Source: Paguma larvata | Taxonomy: Eukaryota; Chordata; Mammalia; Carnivora; Viverridae | Direction of reading: 5' to 3' | DNA length: 64,000 bases | Assembly: GCA_030068075.1 (NCBI GenBank) | Contig: CM057832.1 | Span: 76,507,002-76,571,001, forward strand | Shown here: positions 34,550 through 45,849 of the stretch, one piece after another | Position numbering within the stretch: the stretch's first letter is position 1 | Layout of the letters: each line of letters begins with the position of its first letter | Program-made: the position numbers and the translations under genes | Notes under the pieces: generated by a model | What the model was told of the DNA's origin: nothing | The model's database searches: none | Seen by the model: the letters and a program-made list of their open reading frames with translations, nothing else

Positions 34550-35360
34550 AACAATAACGTTTGAAGCCGAAGTGGAAAAAATATATCCATTTACAATAGA
34601 GACAAAATAATAACCTTCTTAGACCTGAATATAGCAAGAATAGTGTAAGACATGCAACTTAGATTATGAAATCCAAATGAAATACATAAAATAACTGGAA
34701 AAACAATGAGCTACAGAAATGTCAGTACTTCCAAAAGTAATAGATAAATGTTACGCAACGCGAATGACAATCTCAATGAGATTTTCTGTGAAATCATATG
34801 AAATGCTTCTGGGATGTATGTAGAAGAATAAATTGGTCAGAGTAGCCAAGAAATTGATGAATATTGAATAAGAACAATTAAGTAAGCCAAGTGGAAGACT
34901 TTCGGATACTAGAATGACTATAAAGTCACTGACATCACAGTGTATAATCCTGGCATAGAAATACATAAATATATTAGACACATATGGTTGAGCATTCACA
35001 GAAAGATGAGTATATATGTGATTTTATCTAACTAAAAAGGAGTGGCTAATTTAATAAATGGTGCTAATGTGATTGATTATCCAGAAAGAACTAGAACTGG
35101 ATCCTTATTTTTTTTTTAATATCGGGAGGATCGGTAGAAGGCTATTTGTATAAATTTGGGGTGGGGAATTTAGGCTTTTGTAAGTGTGACAGGAATCTCA
35201 AAAATCATAAAGTAAATACTAGATATATTTGGCTATTTTAAAATTGCATATTTTTGTGGTAAAATATTTTACCATATTTTTATGGTAAAAGGTACCATAA
35301 ACAAAATGAAGAGGCAAATTCAAAGATATGTTTATAAATCAAGTGGGAAAAAGTTTCTAT
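34550..35360 (+). mobile_element. Old L1 ORF2 fragment
   Basis: The layout follows L1 ORF2 after the RT core: CATTTACAATAGAGACAAAA, TTAATAAATGGTGCTAATGT, AGAACTAGAACTGGATCCTT, ATAAACAAAATGAAGAGGCA and TTTATAAATC. Frames are broken throughout. Confidence 0.65.
35257..35274. repeat. 18-bp perfect palindrome
   Basis: TGGTAAAATATTTTACCA equals its reverse complement. A third half-copy ATGGTAAAA follows at about 35282. Confidence 0.9.
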
Positions 35361-35570
35361 TTTTTAGAGACTAGTTATTGAAGGAACACTGCATATAAAA
35401 TTCACTGTGGAATTCATAGGGTTCTCCCCGCTGTCTATGCGACAGAAAGAGAAATTTCAAACTTTCTCAACCAAATTATCGGAACAATTTCCGAGTTAAA
35501 GCTTAAGCTTCTATCACCAATGGAATACCTGTCTAATGAAATGATACTTTCAGAAACGAATGAAAACAAA
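35361..35570. other. Anonymous sequence
   Basis: Nothing was recognised between the L1 and the tRNA-derived insert. Confidence 0.5.
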
Positions 35571-35586
35571 TCCAAGTCTTTGTTTG

Positions 35587-35621
35587 GAAGGCAGCTATGC
35601 TCACCACTATACCACCAACGC
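35587..35621 (-). pseudogene. Retro-inserted 5' half of tRNA-Gly-UCC
   Basis: Read on the minus strand from 35621, GCGTTGG is the acceptor strand, then TG, the GTAT...GCAT D arm with AGTGGTGA in its loop, the GCTGC stem and the CTTC of the anticodon loop. This is the 5' 35 nt of tRNA-Gly-UCC, matching the remembered gene throughout. The match can be read on through CAA, but those bases are also consistent with the flank. No 3' half, CCA or poly-A is present. CCAAGTCTTT(G/A)TTTG lies at 35572-35586 and 35622-35636 (14 of 15 identical), the target duplication expected of LINE-driven insertion. It has no B box and is not expected to be a working tRNA gene. Confidence 0.85.
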
Positions 35622-35636
35622 CCAAGTCTTTATTTG

Positions 35637-36329
35637 AAAATAAGTGCATGCTAAACAGAATGGTATTAGCTGGAAGATACATGGGGTGAAATACAACAAA
35701 ATAATTGCATCATAATAATGACTAATGAAAAATAACTAGTAGGACCTCAAAACGTTCTCTCCTTGAATTTTTTTTTCCTTTCAGAAAGACAAAAGTTTGG
35801 AAGGACAACAGACTTATACTTTGGGCCAAGAAGGAATTTTAGAAATGCGAATCAATAGAGAAAACAGGTTGTTTTTCAGTCCCAGCTGTTGAGGTGAAAG
35901 GTAGCGTTCCGAAAAGTATAAGAGACGTTTTCCACAAGAGCAACAGGTATAAGTAATTAGGTCCACACTATCCTGGAATTATGAACAAAACACAGACACT
36001 GCAATAACGGAGATCTATTTTGAAGGCAGAGATTGTTTGGATTAGTGGCATAAGTCCTGTAGTATCTCTTCCCAAGGAAACTAGAAAAAGGTAGCGTTGG
36101 TGAAAACTGCTTTCTCAGGAGGCCATGGTAACTGTGACCTAAGACCATTTGTATTTAAGTGGCAGAGGGTTGGAAGATCATTCACTTTTGAAGGACTTCA
36201 GTGGATGAATGCACTCAATCTGCCCTAGATTCATTTCATTAAGAAAGAATGGAGCAGCTCACATTGCCAAAATCAAGTTCACTTAAGGTAACAGGCCAGG
36301 GACGGTGCTGACCATCTGCCTCCTTAATT
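35637..36329. other. Anonymous sequence
   Basis: No repeat was recognised. A polypyrimidine/AG at 35768-35784 is followed by an AACAG/GTTG at about 35867; chance is likely. Confidence 0.4.
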
Positions 36330-37018
36330 AGGGTGTGTTTGCCATCACTGTGACTAAAACAGAAATACCGAAAACAGCAATTGTTGAAGAGGATGTGGCA
36401 AAATCAGAGAACTCTTTTATCTTGCTGGTGAAAGTACAGATTGACACAATCATGCAGAAAAACTCATCGGGAGTTCCACAGGCAAACAGATGAATGTTTT
36501 ATGACTCAGCAATTCCAGTTCTACCTCTGTATGGCCAACAGAAAGGTATACATATGTTCACCAATAAATGTACCTTAAAATGTTCGTACCAGCGCTAGTC
36601 ATAATAAACCCAAACTAAAAACTACCAGAGTGGCTCCTATCAGCAGAAAAAAAAATTCGTAAAGTATGGTGTATTCACCTAATGGAACACTATAACAGTA
36701 AGAGTGAATAAAATAAAACTACGCATAACATGGGTAAGTCTTGCGAGCACAGGGTGTTACCAAAGAAATCAAGCCCAAAAGAGTACGTGTTGTTTGATTT
36801 CCCTATTTACAGGTAAAAACCAGACAAACCAAACAACGCCATTCAAGACCAGGATAATGGTTATCATTGGGGCACAGAGATCGGAACCTGGAAGAAAAGG
36901 CATGAAATGATGGAAGGCTCCGAGACACTGGGGGTGGTCAGTTTGTAAACACTTATCAAACCTTAAATTTATACTTAGTGTACTTTTCTGTGTGTATGTT
37001 TTAGTTTAATAAATAAGT
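36330..37018 (+). mobile_element. Old L1 3' end
   Basis: The L1 ORF2 C-terminal region and 3' UTR are readable: GGATGTGGCAAAATCAGAGA, CTTGCTGGTGAAAGTACAGA, ATGACTCAGCAATTCCAGTT, GTATGGTGTATTCACCTAAT, GAACACTATAACAG, GATAATGGTTATCATTGG and a TTTAATAAATAAG end. No intact frame. Confidence 0.8.
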
Positions 37019-37128
37019 TTCCCAGCAAATTTGTGTTTGTAGGATAGAGCAAGAAACAGTGAGGAAGAGAAGGGAGCAAGTGCACTTGCTTTAAATGGAA
37101 GGAATATTTCGTAAACATTTTTAACCAA

Positions 37129-37255
37129 GGGTCGCCTGGGTGGCTCAGTCGGTTAAGCATCCAACTTCGGCTCAGGTCATGATCTCACAGTTTGTGAGCC
37201 CCCCTGCGTCGGGCTCCGTGCTGACAGCTTGGAGCCTGCCCCTCCCCCACTTATG

Positions 37256-37286
<31 letters not shown>

Positions 37287-37313
37287 AAAAATAAATAAAT
37301 GTAAAAAAAAATT
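37129..37313 (+). mobile_element. Felid-type tRNA-Lys SINE with internal deletions
   Basis: Head GGGTCGCCTGGGTGGCTCAG. TTCGA is lost from the B box, and the TTCGGATTCTGTGTCTCC block is absent. A (CT)n run is at about 37257-37282. ATTTTTAACCAA is repeated on both sides. Confidence 0.95.
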
Positions 37314-37329
37314 TAGAACCATTTTTAAC

Positions 37330-39199
37330 CAAAAACAGAAGCAGCAGCTTCTCATGTATAATTAGGTTCATATTATCTTGCCCAATAGCTTGGGAAAAAC
37401 AATCCTAAATTCAAAACCAAAGAGAATTACTGTTCCTGCTCCAAAGAGTAGTTTTCATATAATAGGCTCCATTTCTCAATTTTCTGAAATATGTGGAGTA
37501 ATATTATTGTTAACTAAAGAGAGATCACCTTATAAATCACTTCAGTGCCCAGAGCAATTTTAACGTTAGAAAGCCTTTCTCACACAATACTTTTCCATAG
37601 CCCATGACGGCCCAATGAAGTGCATAGCCAATAAATACTTTGGGAACGATTCATCGGAATACGTGCTGAATGACTTTTTATTCCAGACTCTGAGCTAAGC
37701 ACTGGCAGTAGCCAAAGTTCTGCCCTCCAGAGGTGTCAAAACTCTTTTCCCAAGGTATTGGATTCTAAACTGCCTGGTCTCACTTCCTCTGAGATGGCAA
37801 AACTCCTTGGCAATTCTAAACAGATAGATGAAGGTCAAAATGCAGGCAAAACTCTCAGAGACACCCTGAGACCAGTGAGGACCAGAAAGGATGATATACT
37901 AGAAAATATAGTAGAAAATTAGCCAACTGAGCGTGGAGACATGAAAGACTGAAGACTCCTCAGGAGAGTGACCAGCTGTGCAAAGAAGAAAATTGGTGGA
38001 ACAATACAAATACATTCGATCGAAGAAGAATTTTCATCCTGTCGTGGACTTTTAACAAAAAGGAAATTGCGAAGGAATTTTCAAACGCACGGCCAACTTA
38101 TTTGCACGAGAAGGGAGAAGAGGAAGCTTGAATTTTTATGACCATTCTCAGAAAGAACAATTGAAATATGTATATATAACTGTGTGTAGACATTTATCCA
38201 TATCTGCCTCTCCCTTAAAGAGTTTCGGAAGTTGCGGATGTATGTTAGCCATCCGTTTTATGCCTGGCGTCTAAAGTGCCTGGCTTAGAACAGACACCTG
38301 AAAACACTCATTAAAAACAAAACAAAGTGTTACATAGGTGTGGAGAGCTTCTTAATCAATGGAATGATCCTTGATGTATAAGGTTTTATATGGACAGTTT
38401 TTTATTTCTTTCCTTATTCTCAGTTGCCAGATTTTGTCTTAATTTAATTAATGCCGAACTTCTATAATCTCAGATTTTAACTCAAAGTTCATTTATCTAG
38501 TCGGAGAGTCTGAAAAGTCCCCCACTCTCTAGAGCAAATCCATGAATTTTATGATAGATACCTGCTATCCTTAAGCCTTGCTTCACCCTTGACATGAATT
38601 CACAAAAGTAGCAAGAATTCGTCATCTCAAATAAATGCAATACTATATCTTTTCCTTAGCATTCGATCTACGTCACATCTTACTCTTCTCGTATGACAAC
38701 ATACAACAACATCGATGAAAATGTACACACACAATCCATAAGATACTGAATTTTATGTTTATTATCCCCATGCACGATTCATGGAACATGAATAAATAGG
38801 TTTACATTATCGTTTCTATTATATGACGACAACATAAGGACATCTGTCTCATTGATTAGCATTAAGTCGTTTCCAGGTTTTCAGGAATAGAAGGAAGAAA
38901 ACTGGGGTGGACAGGACGTGTGTTTGTGTGTGACAGTTTCTCTAATGCGATTGCTGAGTATCCAGTAAGCGCATCTTCAAGTTTATTAAGAATTTCCAAA
39001 TTTCATATTAGTTGTACTCTTAACACCCCAGACAAGAGGAAATGCAAGTCCTCGTTTCTCTAAGTACCACTGTTGTGTATTGTCAGACTTGCAAATTGTG
39101 ACCCGTCTACTAAGTGAGAAATGGTAGTGTAGGGTCCTTTCATGTGGGCTTTACTGATTATTACTGAGATTTTTGGTTTCTCATGTTTCCTGGCTTTTT
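37330..39199. other. Anonymous sequence
   Basis: About 1.9 kb with no recognised gene or repeat family. Confidence 0.5.
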
Positions 39200-39600
39200 C
39201 TTTTCCTCCTATTCATAAATTTTGCTCATTTTTGGGGGGTTAGGAGGTGGAGGTATCAATGATCTGTTTCACACTGATTTGAATATTCTTTTCAAATCTG
39301 GATACAACTTGCCTGTCTGTTATGTGTGTTGCCAGTATTATTTCCCACCTTGTGACTTGTTTTTTTGTTTGTTTTTGTTTATTGAGCCTTTTGTTGAGCA
39401 GAAATTGTAAATTTCAATGTAGTAAATGAAGTAATCATTTTCTTACGGATTGCATTTTCTGTACCTGGTTTAAGAATTTTTTTTTTTATAAAAATACTTT
39501 CTTCTAAACATTTCAAAGTATGGCCTTTTTTTTTTTTCATTTAGGACTTTTATCTACCGGAAATTGATTTCCCGAATGATGTAGCTTTGGAGTGTATTTC
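39200..39600 (-). mobile_element. Old L1 ORF2 fragment
   Basis: Inverted L1 text is diverged but in order: TTTTGCTCATTTTTGGGGGG, AGTATTATTTCCCACCTTGT, TTGTAAATTTCAATGTAGTA, AACATTTCAAAGTATGGCC and CCGGAAATTGATTTC. Confidence 0.55.
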
Positions 39601-39799
39601 AATTATTTCATATATACTTAGACAATTTCCCTAGATCCATCCTGCTGATAAATATCGCCCCTAGATTTCTGGCACTAAGGACAATAGGATGAGAGACAAA
39701 GAGCCCAAGTTCTAAGCTCTGGATCCCTATTTCAACTAGAAACATAATTTTATAGATTAAGATGCTGCCAAAATTTCATGTGAATTAAGGGATGTTCTC
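39601..39799. other. Anonymous sequence
   Basis: Nothing was recognised. Confidence 0.5.
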
Positions 39800-40050
39800 T
39801 TGAAACCACTACCGTCATGGAAAGTCGGGAAGCTTTGAGTTGAGTTTGATACAGAAATTCATCCTGAATTAACTTCTTACCAGCAGAATGATCTTAGATA
39901 CATTACTTCATCTTTCTGAGCCTCCTTTTCGGCAAAACAGATACTATCAGTGCCTCTTCCTTGGTTGGTGTTCAATTAATATCTTTAAAATGCCTACAAC
40001 ATTGCCTGACACAGATGTTCAAAGACTATTAGAACTTTTGCCTGGGCAGC
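39800..40050 (-). mobile_element. MIR-like fragment
   Basis: Inverted MIR wording: ATGATCTTAGATACATTACT, CATCTTTCTGAGCCTCCTTT, TCGGCAAAACAGATACTATC, AAAATGCCTACAACATTGCC and TGACACA. Confidence 0.65.
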
Positions 40051-40377
40051 AAAACAGCAGTAGCTTGAGAAAAGTAGACACAATCAAGATGAATGCTCGT
40101 TTCACTGATTTTAGCAAAACATGGTAAGGAAAGCGAGAATAAATACCTCAGGTTTTGGAAGGCAACAGTGTGACTATCCGTTGAGATCATATGACCCGCT
40201 TTCTTCTGTGGGACCTAAGACTGGCCCTGAATGAAAAGAACAATTTGCTTTAGTCATCTCTGGCAGGGGCTAATCCTAGAATAGGAAGTGTAGATTCAGA
40301 AGTTATGCCTGGGGCAAGCATCAGAAGATAAACCCCCTGTCTCTAGGACTGAGAGAAGGCTAGTTTGCTAGCTTGCT
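40051..40377. other. Anonymous sequence
   Basis: Nothing was recognised. Confidence 0.5.
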
Positions 40378-40381
40378 TTTT

Positions 40382-40449
<68 letters not shown>

Positions 40450-40463
40450 TCCTTCTTTTTTTT
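40378..40463 (+). repeat. (CTTT)n microsatellite
   Basis: About 17 consecutive TTTC/CTTT units, pure from about 40382 to 40450, then CCTTC and a T run. The encoded minus frame (repeated KKER) is an artefact. Confidence 0.98.
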
Positions 40464-40700
40464 TATGAGCATCGGAGTGTGCAGAAGCTGGAGTGAGCAG
40501 TTCTAAAGGGGACTGGGGTGAGGGAGAATGGCACTTGTCCATAGTAAGCAAAGAGAGCAAGAAATTGGTTCAGGATGAGATCCTGGGCACAGACTGGGCT
40601 TAGGCAACAGGTGACAGGACATGATTTTGGGTGCAGGGAGGGTAGGCCTTTCCAATATCCCCAAAACTTTAAGTAAGCTTTCTTTTAAAATGCCAGTAAC
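40464..40700. other. Anonymous sequence
   Basis: Nothing was recognised. Confidence 0.5.
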
Positions 40701-40705
40701 TCTCT

Positions 40706-40925
40706 GGGGTGCCTGGGTGACTCAATCGGTTAAGCGTACGACTTCGGCTCAGGTCACAATCTTGCAGTTCGTGGGTTCGAGCCCTGCATCGGGCTCTGTG
40801 CTGACAGCTCAGAGCCTGGAGCCTGCTTCAGATTCTGTCTCCCTCTCTCTCTCTGCCCTTCTCCCACTCACACTCGGTCTCTCTCTCTCTCTCAAAAATA
40901 AATAAACACTAATATATTTTTTTAA
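40706..40925 (+). mobile_element. Felid-type tRNA-Lys SINE
   Basis: GGGGTGCCTGGGTGACTCAA head, B box GTGGGTTCGAGCCCTGC, body and AAATAAATAAACACTAATA tail. A weak CCAGTAACTCTC/CGGTAATTCTC pair flanks it. Confidence 0.94.
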
Positions 40926-41459
40926 GTATCGGTAATTCTCAGTTGTTCCTTTGAAAATTCGGTAAATCCCAACACTCATCTTTGGGTACACACATGACAG
41001 GGAGAAAGGAGTGATGGCTTCTCTTCATCAGAGTGTGCAGGAGACGTGACAGATGCCATTAGAAAACTTACATTTCTGGTAAAGTCAGTGACACGGTCAG
41101 CTGCTAATATCCATTTGCATTGACAAGACAAAGGGGTTAGAGTGAAAGAAACACAGTGACTTTTTGGAACAGATTTGAGTTGTTCTCCTTGGAGAGTTTC
41201 CCAAATGTGTAGGACATACTTTGACGCTGGTTCTGGGGAAAGAGATAGGGGGCTAATTTCCCGCTGGAGTCTAAGTCTATAAAAATGTAAGAAACAAAGG
41301 GCTTATTTGATAAGACCTGCCTGCATCTTAGAGCTTAAACAAGTGCGAAAAGGTTGAACAGATTTCCAGACTGAGGAGCCGTAGGCTACAGGGTAGAAGT
41401 TAAGCTATGAGCAGAGGAGCCAGAAATAATATCCATAGTAGAAAATCTCAGACATTTCC
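40926..41459. other. Anonymous sequence
   Basis: Nothing was recognised. Confidence 0.5.
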
Positions 41460-41560
41460 TTTCAAACCATGTATTGATTGTGTACTGTGTGCCAAAAATA
41501 GAGCTGGACACTGTGGATACAATGGGCAGCCGGGCTGACTTGTTTTCGTTGAACTTTCAG
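41460..41560 (+). mobile_element. L2/MIR3-like fragment
   Basis: ATTGATTGTGTACTGTGTGC, CAAAAATAGAGCTGGACACT and GTGGATACAATGGGCA match the common 'tactatgtgccaggcactg ... ggatacaatg' pattern of old LINE/SINE 3' ends. Confidence 0.55.
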
Positions 41561-41594
41561 GGAAGTAGGGGAGATTGGCATTAAAATGATGAAT

Positions 41595-41797
41595 GGGGCG
41601 CCTGAGTGACTCAATCAGTTGAGCGTCCGACTTCGGCTCGGGTCACGATCTCACCCTTCCCGAGTTTGAACCCCGTGTCAGGCTCTGTACTGATAGCTCC
41701 GATTCTGTGTCTCCCTCTCTCTCTGCCCCTACCCCACTCACATTCCCTCTCTCTCTCTCTCTCTCTCAAAAATATATACTCTTAAAAAATTTTTTAA
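41595..41797 (+). mobile_element. Felid-type tRNA-Lys SINE with internal deletion
   Basis: GGGGCGCCTGAGTGACTCAA head. GAGCCTGGAGCCTGCTTC is missing, so GATAGCTCCGATTCTGTGTC is fused. CT run and AAAATATATACTC tail. Confidence 0.93.
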
Positions 41798-44009
41798 TGG
41801 TGAAACAAAAACAGGTACTGGGGCAAGAATGGAAATAGAACCAAGAGAGCATAAAATGATTCCAGCCTGGGGCAGTAAGTACCTTACAGAAATAAATGTC
41901 ACTATAATGTCTGGAACACATCAAAGTTTGTTTAGTAAACGCATCTTAAGACATCAGAAACCCAGAAAGACTTTTATTAAGATTCATTAAAATACACTTT
42001 TTAGAACTTGGTCATCTCACTTAGCTGGAAAATTCGTTCACGCAGCACACTTCCGGCCACAGGGGTAACAGATAGGGACCATGGGACGGTGTGTATGTAT
42101 ACAGCTTCTTAGTGGTGGGGCTTTGGATAGTCATACTGAGTTGAGGTAAGCTACTCTCTATAAACATCTTGAAGCAACGAAGAAGACCCATAAAGTTTTA
42201 TGATTTTTATTTATTTTAGCTCTCCCAGTGTTAAAAATGTATACAGTAGACAATCAATTGTCTGTATCCTGCATTTTTATTCTTATCTTAAGAGAAAGCC
42301 AATGGTGTACTCCCTACAGAAAATTTCTTTTACGGCCTGCTAGGCCATAAAACAGCTCCCGTTAGCTCTTTCTGATATAGTATAGTGCTTTTATGTTTGT
42401 CTTAAGTATGAATCTCGGGTTTCGTGGGGGAAGTCCTGTGTGAATTTGAAACACCAACTCGTGTATCCGCATAGCTGGAGGCCCGGAAGCACCTGTAGGT
42501 TTCACAGCCCAATTTAGAATTACATAGACAGTAAATACCCTTCTGCCTCTCAAAAATGGTTCCGATTTCTTATCTTGTCGTGTGGACTGATATTACACCT
42601 GAATTATGGGCTTAACTGGGGCGAAATTAAAGAATTGTAATGTGCGAATATATAAATGCCTGTATAGATTTTGGTGCATGATTTCTTCTTTGAAAACTAC
42701 TTGGAACTGGACACATTCTATGCTCTCTTACGTCTTGCAGTGGATAATGTTAACAGGCTAATCTTCATCTTCATAATGTTACAGAGTGCCCCAAGAGGCT
42801 ACAAGAAAGGCACAAAGTTATCTATATGTATTTTTGTGTAGCAGGATATATAATTCTTAGAATTATGCCTTTTTACTTTACATAATGACTTTCCGGGACC
42901 TCACTCATCTTGGATGGTCACCGATGCACGCATCCATGTCCTACCAATGGCTCTAAGGTCATACAGAATTCTATGTGTAGTTTTCAGATGATCATTTCGA
43001 GTGTTTATGTTAATGTAAGTTATTTCAATATAATATTTTGGTACCCTGCGTCACTTCTGATCACGTTGCATAAAATATATTATTACTTCCAGATAAATAC
43101 GTATAATTAAAAGTAACTCATTTACTTTACATTAAATAACCAAGAAAAATTATTCCTATTTTGCTTTTAAATTTTCTTCTCCTTGTTTTCTGTATGTTTC
43201 TGAAAACGCATAAAACGTAAATTTACAAATTATACAAAAAAGCTTAATAGTGTTAATTACACCTTGGTGTAATAGTAGTAATAGTATTTACTTACATCTT
43301 AGGAGCACAGTAAAAGCGAAAATTAACCTTTTACAATACAATGCTTTAAAAGTATAGAATCCTATAGGACCGAATTTGCTTACTGCTTAGAAAAAAACAG
43401 CAAAAACGCAAGGTAGAAAAATACAATTCTTTACTGAAAATGCCCGATAAACAGATCCTCGCAGTGTTCTAGTCAGACCCATTACTGTGGAGTATGCAGA
43501 AGATTTGACAGCTTTTTAACAGAAAGAAATGTAAGAATAGTTTTGGTTTGACATGCTGTCACAGGGATAATATAAATAATTTCAAAAGCTTTTACAAGAT
43601 AGGACAAGCAATCGAATTTGGTTATTTCCAAGAGTAATGCTGAACTTATGTATATTTGGAAAGAAAAACACAGTCCTGACCCTGATTCTCAATGTCTCTG
43701 AACTCTTCAACTTCTCTGCTTCCATTGCCATTCCTGGTCTCCGAGGTGGACCCCTCCCCGCGGCCCTCCCGATTTGCGTTAGACCTCAGATAAGCTCTCG
43801 TCTCTCAGCTTTGATTCCAAGTCCTCTAGAATACAACTCTCCTGAAAGCTTCAATCTGAAATACATGATCTTTCAAACTATCCATTTTATGTTCCTTGTA
43901 TGCCTTAACTCACTAACCAATTCAATTAAAGGGGCACACACTTAGAGCTGGGCACTACACTGAAAAAATATATTTTTTAATTGCTATCTTTTTTTTTTTC
44001 CTCGTAACA
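41798..44009. other. Anonymous A+T-rich sequence
   Basis: About 2.2 kb with no gene or family recognised. The 102-codon frame at 43637-43945 has no similarity to known proteins. Confidence 0.5.
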
Positions 44010-44394
44010 TGTTGTGGACTGAATTGCGTTCACCCCAGCCACCCAGTTCATAGGTTGAAGTCCCAGAATGAAATTGTATTTGAAGATAAGGTCCTTAAAG
44101 ATATAGTTTGGTTAAAATGACGCATTTAGGATAAGGCTTTAATCTTATAAGCCTTAGGATAAGGCTTAATATAATATATATTAAGAAAAAGGAGAGACAC
44201 CAGGAATGTGTGCACACAGAGAAACAGCCATGTGCAAAATGAGAAGGCAGCTACCTATAAACTGAGGAGAAAGAGAGGTTTCTTCAAAGAAACCAACCCT
44301 ACTAAAACCTTGATCTTGAACTTCGAGCTTTCTGTTGTTGAAGCCATCCAGACTATGGTATTTTGTTACAGCAGCCCAAGCAAACTAATACACA
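44010..44394 (+). mobile_element. MLT1-type solo LTR (ERVL-MaLR)
   Basis: Starts TGTTGTGGACTGAATTGCGT and ends GCAGCCCAAGCAAACTAATA/CACA. GGAGAGACACCAGGAATGTG and CAACCCTACTAAAACCTTGA lie between. This is the classic MLT1 order. TTAGGATAAGGCTT occurs twice in the middle. No internal retroviral genes. Confidence 0.85.
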
Positions 44395-44544
44395 TGTGTA
44401 TTTAGCATGTGTGAAAAGAAATCAGTAACATTATAAAAACACCAATTTGCCCTGAAGTTAAATTCTTAATACAGAAAACATAGAAACCAATATAAAAATG
44501 GATTTTGAAGAAATCTGCCCTCATGTCCTTTTCTTGCCTTTTTG

Positions 44545-44744
44545 TAAAATTTTTTTAAATGTTTATTTTTGAGAGAGAGAGTCTGAGACAGGGAGGGGCA
44601 GAGAGAGAGGGAGATGCAGAATCAGAAGCAGGCTCCAGGCTTTGAGCTGGCATCATAGAGCCTTACGTGGGGCTCGAACTCATGAACCGTGAGATCATGA
44701 CCTGAGTCGAAGATGCTTAACCGACTGAGCCTCCAGGTGCGCCA
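44545..44744 (-). mobile_element. Carnivore tRNA-Lys SINE
   Basis: TTTAAATGTTTATTTTTGAG start, GGGGCTCGAACTCATGAACC (B-box complement) and ACTGAGCCTCCAGGTGCGCC end. Confidence 0.93.
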
Positions 44745-44942
44745 ACTACCTTTCTGAATCGAGTGCAACTCATTTATTGCCACTATGAAATGTTCTCTGC
44801 TGTTCTAGGTGACTCTAGCTTCCTTCTCTGGCCTGTTGAGCATCTATTCCTAGACCACTGAAAAGAAATATATTTAATACCAGAACCTTGTTCTTATTCT
44901 GCATCCTACATTTTTAAATTTTTTTTTCAAATTTCTATTTAT

Positions 44943-45176
44943 TTATTTGTTTGTTTATTTATTTATTTATTTTTAATGTTTATTTATTTTTCAGAGAGAG
45001 AAACAGAGTGAAATCGGGGGAGGGGCAGAGAGAGCGGGAGACACAGAATCCGAAGCAGGCTCCAGGCTCTGAGCGGTCAGCACAGGGCCTGATGCGGGGC
45101 TCGAACCCACAGACTGTGAGATCATGACCTGAGCCGAAGTCGGACGTTTAGCCGACTGAGCCACCCAGACGCCCCT
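44943..45176 (-). mobile_element. Felid-type tRNA-Lys SINE
   Basis: (TTTA)n-rich start, CGGGGCTCGAACCCACAGAC and GAGCCACCCAGACGCCCC. ATTTCTATTTA is duplicated at both ends (AAATTTCTATTTA/CAGATTTCTATTTA). The T-rich tail has expanded. Confidence 0.95.
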
Positions 45177-45189
45177 CAGATTTCTATTT

Positions 45190-45842
45190 AAATTCTAGTT
45201 AGCTAAAATACAGTGCAATATTGGCTTCAGGAGTAGAATTCAGTGAATCATCACTTCCATACAACACCCAGTGCTCATCCCAACAAGTGCCCTCCTCAAT
45301 GCCCATCACCCATCTAGCCCATCCCCTGCTCACAGCCCTCTGTCAACCCTCAGTTTGTTCTCTATCTTCAAGAGTCTCTCAGGGTTTTTTTCCCTCTCCC
45401 TTTTGTTCATCTGTTTTGTTTCTTAAATGCCACATATGTTTTTCTGTTTTGTTCATATATTTATCTGTGTCTTTTCTTAACTTCCACGTATGAAGATCAG
45501 ATAGTTTCTTTCTCTGATTGACTTATTTCGCTTAGCAGAATACACTCTAACTCTATCCATGTCGTTGCAAATGGCACGATTCCATTCTTTTTGATGACTG
45601 AGTAATATTCCGTTGAGTTTATATACCACATCTTCTTTATCCATTCCTCAATGAATGGACATCGGGGCTCTCTCCATAGCTTGGCTATTGTTGATAATGC
45701 TGCTTATAAACATTGGGGCGCATGTACCCTTTCGAATGTGTGTTTTTGTATCCTTTGGGTAAATACTTAGTAGGGCAATTGCTGGATCATAAGGTAGTTC
45801 TATTTTTAACTTTTTGAGGAACGTCCATAATTGAACCCTATA
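45190..45842 (-). mobile_element. L1 3' end with ORF2 C-terminal remnant
   Basis: Inverted L1 3' UTR (ATGCCCATCACCCATCTAGC, GTCTCTCAGGGTTTTTTTCC) runs into ORF2. The minus strand at about 45648-45842 reads a frame with LKKLKIELPYDPAIALL and YPKDTKTHIRKGTCAPMFI, an L1 ORF2 C-terminal signature. L1 ORF2 supplies endonuclease and reverse transcriptase in intact elements. This is a 5'-truncated remnant without those domains. Confidence 0.93.
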
Positions 45843-45849
45843 TTTAAAA

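Noticed and set aside
35768..35867. Exon bounded by TTTCCTTTCAG and AACAG/GTTG
   Set aside because: The donor is weak and no frame or partner exon supports it.
40360..40560. Lys/Glu-Arg repeat frame on the minus strand
   Set aside because: It is the (CTTT)n microsatellite in translation.
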